A DNA stretch of 64,000 nt from Saprospiraceae bacterium (lineage in GTDB: Bacteria; Bacteroidota; Bacteroidia; Chitinophagales; Saprospiraceae), in the NCBI GenBank assembly GCA_016710115.1, contig JADJLN010000009.1, positions 169,121 through 233,120 on the forward strand, in the 5' to 3' direction. The notes under the pieces were generated by a model. That model worked only from the letters and a program-made list of their open reading frames with translations. It ran no database searches and was not told the DNA's origin. The position numbers were made by a program, and so were the translations under genes. How positions within the stretch are numbered: position 1 is the stretch's first letter; each line of letters begins with the position of its first letter. Positions 45,755 through 54,723 of this stretch are shown in pieces.

Positions 45755-46340
45755 ATATTCCGGTCGGTTTGACCCCCCTATTCCGATTTGGTTTGACCAC
45801 CCAATCCGGAAGTGCCCCCCAACTGTGGAGAACATTCTGGAACATGTGCACAAACGCGTAAGGAAGGGCCATCATGGTGACAAAAGTCTTCCTGCAAATT
45901 GCCCCTCATTCTGTCGACCCGCACATCCCCAATTTCTCGGGATGGATGAAGTGCAGAATGGTGAATCCCCATTCCGACAAGTGGACTCTTCTCTGCGATA
46001 AAAAGCTACAGCCCACAGCGCACAACCTCCAGTTCATTCCTGGGACCTGAAAGATGTTGCCACACTTTTTGGAATACTACCCGACCATACCTCTCTCTTA
46101 CTTGATACATACATCATAGACGCATCGGTAGTACATCCCTGGTACATCCCCCGTACATCGGTAGTACACTCCTAGTACTCTAATGGTACACTGATAACGC
46201 ACTGATCGTACTCTAAAAGAGAGACGCACTCCGGAAAGCAGGGCTAGATGTTTATTCCGCTGAACGTGATCCTCCTATTCCGGTGATGTTGACCCCCTGA
46301 ATGTGGATAACGTTATGAAGGTTTGACCCCCTCCCCAAGT
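45755..46340. mobile_element. IS21-like element end remnants
   Basis: TATTCCGGTCGGTTTGACC and TATTCCGATTTGGTTTGACC stand side by side at about 45755-45802, and TATTCCGGTGATGTTGACC with a further TTTGACCCCCT appears at 46273-46335. Such repeated TTCCGG...TTTGACCCC blocks are typical of IS21-family ends. Both loci are followed or interrupted by related TGTGGA-AAC-TT segments. No istA or istB coding sequence remains. Confidence 0.5.
46098..46218 (+). repeat. Phased 11-bp array (GTAC-N7), 11 units
   Basis: GTAC occurs at 46131, 46142, 46153, 46164, 46175, 46186 and 46208, always in 11-bp register. The missing position (46197) and the flanks at 46109 and 46120 hold decayed units (ACGCACTGATC, ATACATCATAG, ACGCATCGGTA). 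Unit examples are GTACATCCCTG and GTACATCGGTA. Confidence 0.85.
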
Positions 46341-46747
46341 CGAAAATTGATCCAATGCGCTCCTGTCCGCGCTTACGTTTCGTCATGGCGATGCACCCCT
46401 TCACATTCTACCTGACCATATCCATACCCCACTTACCAACCAGAAAACCTCCGCTGTAGAAGGTGCTTTTCAGTTGAAATTTACTCGCATATCCAGGTTT
46501 CAGCTATACTGATTCAAACCACCGATGTAGCCCACCCGCACTGTTCCTACCAACCAATAAGGAAGCGGCTCTTCATCCCGTGAGAATGGGAAGTCATACT
46601 TACCGGCACATCCGGAATCGCTTTCCAACACGGTTACTCTATTTCCAGAAATCGCTATATTCGTAAGGTGTATGCCGTACAATACATGCCCAATGTTTTA
46701 ACAGACGGGTGAAGCCATCTGACGACTCACGTTTAAACGAAAAAACA

Positions 46748-47574
46748 ATGAAAAGTTTCATTTACGCAACACTAACCGTAGTCCTGTTCTCTTGTGGCCA
46801 GAACCAGGAAACCACCAACCAACAAATACCTGCAAATATGGAAAAACCAACTACCCCCAAACACTTCGTATTTATCCCCGGCTCATTCCACGGTTCCTGG
46901 TGTTGGTATAAAATGCAGCCATTGTTGAATAAGAACGGTAACACATCAGAAGCTGTGGACCTGCCTGCCCACGGACAAGATACAACACCCATCCATCAGG
47001 TCACCCCTGGAAAGTTATGTCGATGCTGTTTGTAACGTACTTGAAAAATATAAAGAACCGGTTATTCTGGTTGGACACAGTCGCGCAGGAATCGTAATCT
47101 CTCAGGTGGCAGAACGCATACCCGACAAGATTGACAAGCTGGTCTATTTATGTGCCTTTCTCATTCCGAATGGTGAACCAATGGTGGCAACAGCATTGAC
47201 AGACACCAATTCTGCACTGGTTTCAAACCTCGTTTTTAACGAAACAGAAGGGTGGCACTTCCCCAATGAATCCACTATCAAGGACGCGTTTTATAACGAC
47301 TGTTCAGAAGAAGACGTTGTGCTTTGCAGTTCTTTACTATCAAAAGAACCCAATGCACCCGTTGGAACACCGCTGCAACTATCGGATGACAAATACGGAA
47401 AAGTAAAAAAAAGTGTACGTATTCACTACGCTTGACAACACCATTACGTATGAATTGCAGAAAAAAATGGTCGAAAGAATACCTGTTGCTCAGACCTTTG
47501 TACTGGAAGCAAGTCATTCTCCTTTTCTCTCACAACCTAAAACCCTTGCGGATATTTTATTGAACATGAAATGA
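46748..47574 (+). pseudogene. Alpha/beta-hydrolase lipoprotein, two frameshifts
   Basis: The ATG at 46748 begins MKSFIYATLTVVLFSCGQNQ with a lipobox Cys. The body matches the plant-esterase/MES-like branch of alpha/beta hydrolases: HFVFIPGSFHGSWCWYKMQPLL, EAVDLPAHGQD, the nucleophile elbow GHSRAG, and the terminal catalytic-His segment EASHSPFLSQP. The frame shifts near 47005 and again at an A8 run near 47405. The repaired length is about 275 residues, normal for the family. The gene may be intact in the organism if the indels are errors. The substrate is unknown. Confidence 0.7.
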
Positions 47575-48005
47575 AAAAGCCAGTCCCATTTTTGAGGCAA
47601 TTACTCCGTGATCTCAGTTAAGCAACCAGAAAACGATTCTCGCCGAAACAAGCTTAACAGGCATCACAATTATCCACCCGAACGAAGAGAAGGAGCCTCA
47701 CCGTACCACGACCCCAATAGATCAGGCTGCAACGAACCTGCAACCAGTTTCATGCCTGTCAGTCATTGAGGTGCATCAGGCTGTGCTATGCTTCAGACAT
47801 TCACACTGTGGGATTGGTCATCCATACTCCTATGCCAATACAAACACTCTACTATATCTGGTTACGCCATCACTAAGAATAGTTATATTCGTGAAGCGTT
47901 GGCTATTCAGGGCAAACACGGTGATCGTGATGGCCATGCTCAGACATTGAATTACGTTCAACCCGAGTGATTATAACATCTAAAAATCATTTAAATAATT
48001 GAAGT
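47575..48005. other. Gene-free stretch
   Basis: No gene, repeat or terminator recognised; only short open frames without family resemblance. Confidence 0.35.
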
Positions 48006-48809
48006 ATGAAAAGTATATTTACTTTCTTACCAATAGTGGTGGTACTCTGTATTTCTGGAGAATCAATTCAAAATGACAGTATTTCCTTACAAGGTAATTG
48101 CATCTTAGATCAACAAGAATTCTGTAATAATCAACCAGCATTGTCTGATAGTGCAAAAGTCTATATCATTAGAAAAGGGGCATTTCAAGGAAGTGCCACA
48201 ATGTCATCAGCAGATTTAGGAAATAATGTTTTAATTATTCAAAAAAATAAAACTTATACCTCCATAGATGTTCCGGCAGGAAATTACAAAGTGAGCACCA
48301 ATTCAATAGGAAATCTTGGTCAATTTTCAGTTATTAAATTTAATATGAACGAAGAGAAACCCGACAATATTAATCCCTACGAAAGAGGATCAATTATTGG
48401 AATTAATGAAAAAGAATTGTATTTTGATTACACTAATAATTTAATTTATATTGACAATAGAAAACCGCACAAGCGGGTTTACAAATATGCTGAAATCTAT
48501 GGTGATATAAAAGTACAAACATACCCTTTTGTTGAAACGCAATCTATAGACATTCAATTTGAACCCGGTAAAATTTACTATATAAATTATAAACTTGGAA
48601 GCATTCCATCACTGATTTCTGAAAGCGAAGGAAAAATATTAATTTCAAAGTATAGCCAGATGGCTGTTAAATTTAAAATGAATTGCGCTTCTCTGAACTC
48701 AAATAAGATAATCAGAGATAATACGTACAAATTTCCGTATTACAATGACTGCAATCTGTTTCCTCTAGAAGGAATAGAAGTAATTGATATAGGTGATTTG
48801 ATGAAATAG
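48006..48809 (+). CDS. Secreted AT-rich protein of unknown function
   Basis: 267 residues with a signal peptide (IFTFLPIVVVLCISGES). The mature part is beta-rich, with SAKVYIIRKGAFQGSATM followed by YTSIDVPAGNYKVSTN, then a polar region and QSIDIQFEPGKIYYINYKLG. The central ATIDVP-AG-Y pattern resembles DUF2846-like proteins that present small beta-domains. Composition is strongly AT-rich, like the membrane protein at 45127. There is no lipobox because the region before residue 20 lacks Cys after the h-region. No partner gene is evident. Confidence 0.6.
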   Translation: MKSIFTFLPIVVVLCISGESIQNDSISLQGNCILDQQEFCNNQPALSDSAKVYIIRKGAFQGSATMSSADLGNNVLIIQKNKTYTSIDVPAGNYKVSTNSIGNLGQFSVIKFNMNEEKPDNINPYERGSIIGINEKELYFDYTNNLIYIDNRKPHKRVYKYAEIYGDIKVQTYPFVETQSIDIQFEPGKIYYINYKLGSIPSLISESEGKILISKYSQMAVKFKMNCASLNSNKIIRDNTYKFPYYNDCNLFPLEGIEVIDIGDLMK

Positions 48810-49087
48810 CCCGATAATTTCTGAAAGAATTAGACATGTGGTTCAACGATATTCTATACGATTTACTTAATTAACGATAAAATTCAATCTGCCTGGACTC
48901 TGAAGTAAGAATAATAACATGGAATAAACGGAAGATGTCCGTTAGTGTCACCTAAACCCATCCGAAAGCCCACCAAAAGATGGTCTAGCTCTCATACAAC
49001 CATTTATACAATAAAGAAGTAATATCCTCGGTTCATCAGCAAGACCGTACCCGAAAGCCATTTGTACCACAAAACATAACGAAAAAT

Positions 49088-50032
49088 ATGAACAGACTTT
49101 CCATTTTCGTTGCACACTTCCTGCTCCTCCTGCTTTGCAGTCCATCATGTACGACAAGTTCCAAAACGGCTGGAACATCCATAAAGGACTCCCTTCCGAG
49201 CGGGACATTATCCTTTTTGACCACACGAGATGGCAATTTTGAAATTTACACGATGACAGCAGATGGAAAAAATGTAACCAATCTGACTAATCATCCCGCA
49301 TTGGACTTCTGGTCTTCCTGGTCGCCCGACGGGAAGTATATTTTATTCTATTCCAACCGGGATGGCAACAATGAGATCTACAGAATGAATGCGGATGGAA
49401 AAAATCCGATCAATATGTCCAATCACCCGGCACATGATTACCTGCCCGATTGGTCGCCCGACGGGAAAAAAATTGTCTTCACCTCAGACAGAGACCACAA
49501 AAGCAGGGAGATCTATACGATGCATGCAGATGGAATCAATGTCGTCCGACTTACAGAAAATGAATTATTTGAAGAAGTCCCCACCTGGTCACCCGATGGA
49601 AAAAAACTGCTGTTTACACGCCAGCTCCAAGATCCGGGTGATACGACGCATGCAGCGAATGGTGAGATTTTTATCATGGATGCAGCCGGGAAAAACGTGC
49701 AGCGTCTGACACATAAAAATGGTTATGACTCCGGTGCAAAATTCTCCCCCGACGGAAAGCGGATTGCATTCTACGGCACAACAGAAGATCACAATTTTGA
49801 ACTGTTCCCTATGAATGCTGATGGTAGCAACATCACGAACCTGACGAATGACATATTGGAAGACTATTCACCTTCGTGGTCGCCGGACGGAAAATGGATT
49901 GCCTACTCAAGTGGAACTCCGGAACAGTATGATGTGTGGTTGATCCATACGGAAACCCGGGAAAAAATTCGGTTGACAACCGAACCGAATCGAAATGAAA
50001 CACCTGTTTGGAAACCGGATAAACATCACTAG
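49088..50032 (+). CDS. TolB-like PD40 beta-propeller lipoprotein
   Basis: 314 residues. The signal sequence FVAHFLLLLLCSPSC ends in a lipobox Cys. At least six repeats of the PD40 pattern follow: DGNFEIYTMTADGKNVTNLT, then WSPDGKYILFYSNRDGNNEIYRMNADGKN, and further WSPDGKKIVF, WSPDGKKLLF, FSPDGKRIAF and WSPDGKWIAY repeats. This is a six-bladed propeller like the TolB C-terminal domain. The N-terminal TolB domain is missing, so it is a stand-alone propeller, probably a protein-binding lipoprotein in the envelope. Confidence 0.85.
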   Translation: MNRLSIFVAHFLLLLLCSPSCTTSSKTAGTSIKDSLPSGTLSFLTTRDGNFEIYTMTADGKNVTNLTNHPALDFWSSWSPDGKYILFYSNRDGNNEIYRMNADGKNPINMSNHPAHDYLPDWSPDGKKIVFTSDRDHKSREIYTMHADGINVVRLTENELFEEVPTWSPDGKKLLFTRQLQDPGDTTHAANGEIFIMDAAGKNVQRLTHKNGYDSGAKFSPDGKRIAFYGTTEDHNFELFPMNADGSNITNLTNDILEDYSPSWSPDGKWIAYSSGTPEQYDVWLIHTETREKIRLTTEPNRNETPVWKPDKHH

Positions 50033-50153
50033 TTGAAACCAAGCTGTCCTAAATAAGTCAGGAATGGGGTCCATGTAAATGACCCGCTATGCCCGCAAGC
50101 GGATTGGGGTGGATGAATTTTCTCCATCCTCCTCCCCTCCTCGACTTCTCCCC

Positions 50154-51677
50154 TTATCTGGTATAATTCGGCGACTCCTTCGTAATCGTAATATTATGCG
50201 GATGGCTTTCCCGCACACCTGCGCCGGTGATCCGGACAAATTTGGCCTCCTTGATCATGTCGGTATTTTTTGCACCACAATACCCCATACCGGCACGGAG
50301 ACCACCGATATACTGCACCATCACTTCGGCGACAGATCCCTTGAATGGCACACGACCTTCGATGCCTTCAGGGACCAGCTTGGCAATATCATGTTCCATA
50401 TCCTGGAAGTATCTATCCTTCGATCCCTGGGCCATCGCTCCCAGGGAGCCCATACCGCGGTACACCTTGAACTTTCTTCCTTCGAGAATAATGGTCTCGC
50501 CAGGCGCTTCTTCCACTCCCGCAAATAAGGAACCAGCCATGATGACATCTGCTCCTGCAGCCAGTGCCTTCGGAATATCACCCGTATATCGCACACCTCC
50601 ATCTCCGATGATCGGCACGCCGGTACCTTTCAGTCCTTCATAAGCCTTGAAGATGGCGGTCAATTGAGGAACACCCACACCCGCTATAATCCGGGTGGTG
50701 CAAATACTGCCTGGTCCGACACCGACTTTCACACCATCCACGCCTGCATCCGCCAGCGCACGTGCTCCCTCTCCGGTAGCGACATTCCCGCCGACAATCT
50801 GTAGATCGCGATACCGTTTTTTAATCGACCGGATGGCATCAAGGACACCACGTGAGTGACCGTGGGCTGTATCCACACAGATCATATCCACGCCGACATT
50901 CACCAGGGCATCCACCCGATCCATCAGATCACGAGACACGCCCACAGCGGCGCCGACATGCAGTCGTCCTAGAGGGTCTTTACTCGCCAGAGGATAATCA
51001 TGGACCTTCATGATATCCTTGTAGGTAATGAGGCCAGCCAGGATGCCGTCGTTATTGACAACAGGCAGTTTTTCGATTTTGTAATGTTGAAGAATATCCC
51101 GCGCTTGTTCCAGAGTCGTGCCCAAGGGGGCGGTGACCAGATTGGTCTTCGTCATCAATTCTGTGACAGGTCTTGAATTGTCGGTTTCAAACCGAAGGTC
51201 GCGATTGGTCAGAATACCGACCAACTTTTTACTGGAATTGACAATGGGGATGCCACCTATCCGAAACTGGCGCATTAATTCCTGGGCATCGCCGACATTG
51301 GCCTGTTCGCTGAGCGTCACCGGGTCGATGATCATCCCGCTTTCGGAGCGTTTGACCCGTCGGACCTGATCGGCTTGCTCCTCTACGGACATATTTTTAT
51401 GGATCACACCCAAACCGCCTTGACGAGCGATGGCGATAGCGAGTTCCGACTCCGTCACCGTATCCATGGCCGAGGAAATAATGGGCACATTGATCCGGAT
51501 CTCCCTTGTCACCCGGGCAGAGATATCCACTTCATAAGGCAACACCTCACTGTATGCGGGTACCAGGAGGACATCATCGAAGGTCAGGCCTTCTTCAACA
51601 AAACGGGATTGGAGCAAATCGCTGCCAGTCTGGGAAGGAGAGACCGGCGCTTTCGGTTGACTTTTTACTCGTTCCAT
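50154..51677 (-). CDS. guaB: Inosine-5'-monophosphate dehydrogenase
   Basis: 507 residues from the ATG at 51677 (MERVKSQPKAPVS); the ORF opens further upstream without support. All family blocks are present: GLTFDDVLLVPAYSEVLP, SSAMDTVTESELAIAIA, two CBS domains (about 110-225), the catalytic Cys loop GVGPGSICTTRIIAGVG, the IMP-binding GDGGVRYTGDIPKALAAGAD and the flap MGSLGAMAQGSKDRYFQ. It oxidises IMP to XMP with NAD+, the committed step of guanine nucleotide synthesis, in the cytosol. It is monocistronic here. Confidence 0.97.
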   Translation of the reverse strand: MERVKSQPKAPVSPSQTGSDLLQSRFVEEGLTFDDVLLVPAYSEVLPYEVDISARVTREIRINVPIISSAMDTVTESELAIAIARQGGLGVIHKNMSVEEQADQVRRVKRSESGMIIDPVTLSEQANVGDAQELMRQFRIGGIPIVNSSKKLVGILTNRDLRFETDNSRPVTELMTKTNLVTAPLGTTLEQARDILQHYKIEKLPVVNNDGILAGLITYKDIMKVHDYPLASKDPLGRLHVGAAVGVSRDLMDRVDALVNVGVDMICVDTAHGHSRGVLDAIRSIKKRYRDLQIVGGNVATGEGARALADAGVDGVKVGVGPGSICTTRIIAGVGVPQLTAIFKAYEGLKGTGVPIIGDGGVRYTGDIPKALAAGADVIMAGSLFAGVEEAPGETIILEGRKFKVYRGMGSLGAMAQGSKDRYFQDMEHDIAKLVPEGIEGRVPFKGSVAEVMVQYIGGLRAGMGYCGAKNTDMIKEAKFVRITGAGVRESHPHNITITKESPNYTR

Positions 51678-51810
51678 GCGCAAAGGTAGGCAAATTCCGT
51701 TGGCGACAAAACTCAACTGCTGACCTTTTTAACGACTTCAAAACAAGAAGAATTTGGCTTCATCCCGAGAAACCCTGTAAATTGGGGACTTAGACTGAAA
51801 CCAGCACATC

Positions 51811-53470
51811 ATGATCAAGCTCTTCTCCCGGTTCATACCGGCACTCATCTTTTTTGCGATTCCCGGAATATTGGCATCACAATCCTCCATGTCGGAAGTG
51901 TATGCAGTCCTGCAGCAGAAGTGCATGCCCTGCCATTCCAATGCCCAAAAGGAAGCCGGACTGGATCTGGAAGGAACAGGACTAACGACGAATCTGAAGA
52001 CGCTTAATGTCTATTCCAATCTGGTGGGTAAAACACCGGGTACAGCGAGTGCTGCAGCACGGGGTGAAAAGCTGATCTATCCCGGCCGCCCGGACAAGTC
52101 CTTTCTCTTCAAAAAGATTAATGCCGGACTCGACCCTCTGCTCAGTCTCGCCCAAAATGATGGCCAACCGATGCCCGCTTATGGAGGCCCGACCATGAAT
52201 CATAACGAACGGGAAGTGATCCGTCAATGGATTCAGTACGGAGCGAAATCCAATGGTGTCCAATTTGATCGTGATTTGATCGATGATTATTACACAAATG
52301 GAGGACTCCAGAGCTTCCCCGATGGTCCTCCACCTGCTCCGGCAGCTGGTGAGGGATTTCAGGTGCACATGGGACCCTTCTATTTACCAAAGGGAGGTGA
52401 GGTCGAATATTACCAGAAATATGAATTGGATCTTCCCGCAAATTTGGAGGTCAACCGAATTGACGTGATGATCGGCAACGATTCACACCATTTTATTATT
52501 TATGATTTTGATTCACCGAATGATGCCAACGCTGTTTCTGCTGGCCTTCGTCCCGATCCCTATCATGCGGGAATCGGTCTCGTTGCGGCCGTACAATATG
52601 CTCAGGATTTAATTCTTCCGGCTGGGACTGCTTTTCATTGGGAAAAGAATCTGGTGCTTGATCTCAATTCACATTATATCAACTATTCAGGGATCCTTCC
52701 TCTACAAGCAGAAGCTTATCTGAATATTTACACCCAGCCTGCAGGTACAGCCAAGCAGGAAATGCACAGCACATTGATCGCCAACCCGAATATTCCCATT
52801 CCGAATAATAACACGCTGATCACGCATACCCAAAACATTGTTTAGCCGACGGCTACTGCATTTATCTGGGGCATGATGGGACATACGCATAAATACGGTA
52901 AGGCATACAAGGTGTACAAAAGGCTTCCCAATGGATCAAAGGGAGAAATTATTTATGATGGTGCCTGTCCAAACGGTCAGCCGGGGTTGCCCTAGTCCCT
53001 GGTTTGATTACCAGCATATCCCGATCCGGTATTATGATGAATTTTTGCCCATTACTATTTCTCCGACAAGTGGATTGATCCACGAGGCATCCTGGATGAA
53101 TGATGGGCCCAATTCAGTCAATTTCGGACCGACATCGGATGACGAAATGATGGTGATGATCATGATGTATGTGACAGATACAACGGGATTGGCGACGGAT
53201 CTGGATTTGCCGAATGGGGTGGCGCCGGGGGTATTGAAGATGACACCAAACCCGACAAAGGGAATGATCACGTTTCAGGTGCCGGGATATTCCGACTGGT
53301 TGCAGTTGCGGATGTTTGATCCGACCGGAAAGACCACATTCACGACGTCCTTTCAGGGTCCGGAAACCACAGTGGACTTGACGGGGATCAAGCCCGGATT
53401 TCATTTTGTTCGGGTCACGGATCTGTCGGGAACCATCGATCTGGTCGAACGGGTGATCCTTTTGGAATAA
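51811..53470 (+). pseudogene. Cytochrome c / copper-monooxygenase-like T9SS cargo protein, interrupted
   Basis: The ATG at 51811 starts a signal peptide (FSRFIPALIFFAIPGILAS). A haem-binding QKCMPCHSNA (CxxCH) follows in a planctomycete-type cytochrome c domain, with GRPDKSFLFKKI. The middle resembles the copper type II ascorbate-dependent monooxygenase fold: VMIGNDSHHFIIYDFD, LNSHYINYSG and later GMMGHTHKYGKAYKVY. An in-frame TAG at 52843 and a one-base insertion near 52987 interrupt it. The final frame ends in a T9SS sorting domain (MTPNPTKGMITFQVPG...GFHFVRVTD). Repaired length is about 553 residues. Confidence 0.72.
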
Positions 53471-53474
53471 GTTC

Positions 53475-53555
53475 AACCACTCCGTGGTTGGATGCGATCT
53501 GTCCGTTTACCCCGGATTGCATCCGGGGCTATTCATAGTCAACCACTCCGTGGTT
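53475..53555. repeat. Nested palindromic intergenic repeat
   Basis: AACCACTCCGTGGTT occurs at 53475-53489 and 53541-53555 and flanks CCCCGGAT-TGC-ATCCGGGG (53510-53528). The rest of the 53471-53875 gap carries a GCCGGCAGGCAGGCAAGC motif but no gene. Confidence 0.8.
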
Positions 53556-53815
53556 CATTGTCATTTGGGCACTTCTTTTCACCTCCGAAATAGCCCAGGG
53601 TCAATAAAATCAAGTAAGATTCGATAAGGCTTCGGCAAGTAAAACAATGCCGGCAGGCAGGCAAGCATTTCGACCGCTTGCCGCCTTAGCCTCCCGAGTA
53701 GTCAGAGTATTGCGAAGGTTGTATTGGCCAAAACTCGGAAAGGATTGACACGAGAAAATTGACAAGACGAAGAGAATGATCTTAACGGATTAAGCCCCAG
53801 GAAGATCAACGAATA

Positions 53816-53851
53816 AAAACAGCCCGACAATTTACATTGACGGGCTGTTTT
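53816..53851. terminator. Bidirectional terminator hairpin downstream of sdhB
   Basis: AAACAGCCCG (53817-53826) pairs with CGGGCTGTTT (53841-53850), with A/T runs on both sides. It serves the minus-strand sdh operon and possibly the plus-strand monooxygenase gene. Confidence 0.85.
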
Positions 53852-53875
53852 ATTTTTATCAATTTGCCTTAAATA

Positions 53876-54628
53876 CTAGACCTTTTTCTCCGAGCCCAAT
53901 GCTGCACCAAAATAGGCGCGATTCAATCGGGCGATATTGGCGACGGAAATCTCCTTGGGGCATTCTGCTTCGCAGGCTGTGACATTGGAGCAACGACCGA
54001 AGCCTTCGTCGTCCATCTGCTTGACCATGTTCAGGACACGATCACTGTGCTCCACATCCCCCTGAGGCAACAGGCCCAGGTGGCTGACCTTGGCAGAGAC
54101 GAACAGCATGGCCGAAGCATTCGGACAGGCCGCTACACAGGCGCCACAACCGATACATGCAGCCGCCTCAAAAGCGAAAGAGGATTTCTCACGCTCGACA
54201 GGAATGGCATTCCCATCCGGTGCCTGACCCGTATTGACGGAAATATATCCGCCGGCCTGAATGATGCGATCAAATGCAGAACGATCCACCACCAGATCCT
54301 TGACTACCGGGAAGGACTTCGCCCGAAACGGCTCGATCGTGATGGTATCCCCTTCCTTGAATTCCCGCATGTGCAACTGGCAGGTGGTCGTTCCCTTCCA
54401 TGGACCATGCGTCTGCCCATCGATGACCATGCTGCATACCCCACAAATCCCTTCGCGACAATCATGCTCGAACGCCACTGGTTCTTCCTTCTTCGCGATC
54501 AGGGTTTCATTCAATACGTCCAACATTTCCAGGAAGGACATATGCGTATTGGCGTCCACCTGATAGGACTTGAATCCTCCTTTTGTGGAGTTATTCTTTT
54601 GACGCCAGATTTTTAAGTTCAGTTTCAT
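53876..54628 (-). CDS. sdhB: Succinate dehydrogenase/fumarate reductase iron-sulfur subunit
   Basis: 250 residues. The [2Fe-2S] site is CREGICGVCSMVIDGQTHGP...TTCQLHM. The [3Fe-4S] and [4Fe-4S] sites are in AACIGCGACVAACPNASAML and CSNVTACEAECPKEI. It passes electrons from the flavoprotein to the cytochrome b. The stop is followed by a strong bidirectional terminator at 53816-53851. It is the third gene of the operon, 95 bp after sdhA; that gap contains a GCCCCGAG palindrome. Confidence 0.97.
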   Translation of the reverse strand: MKLNLKIWRQKNNSTKGGFKSYQVDANTHMSFLEMLDVLNETLIAKKEEPVAFEHDCREGICGVCSMVIDGQTHGPWKGTTTCQLHMREFKEGDTITIEPFRAKSFPVVKDLVVDRSAFDRIIQAGGYISVNTGQAPDGNAIPVEREKSSFAFEAAACIGCGACVAACPNASAMLFVSAKVSHLGLLPQGDVEHSDRVLNMVKQMDDEGFGRCSNVTACEAECPKEISVANIARLNRAYFGAALGSEKKV

Positions 54629-54723
54629 TTTCAGTTACCTTTTATCAAACAGGTAGTAGACTTCTAATTAATCTTCCTTTTGCGACGGCGAACAGCCCCG
54701 AGCCCTCGGGGCGAACAGCCGTA

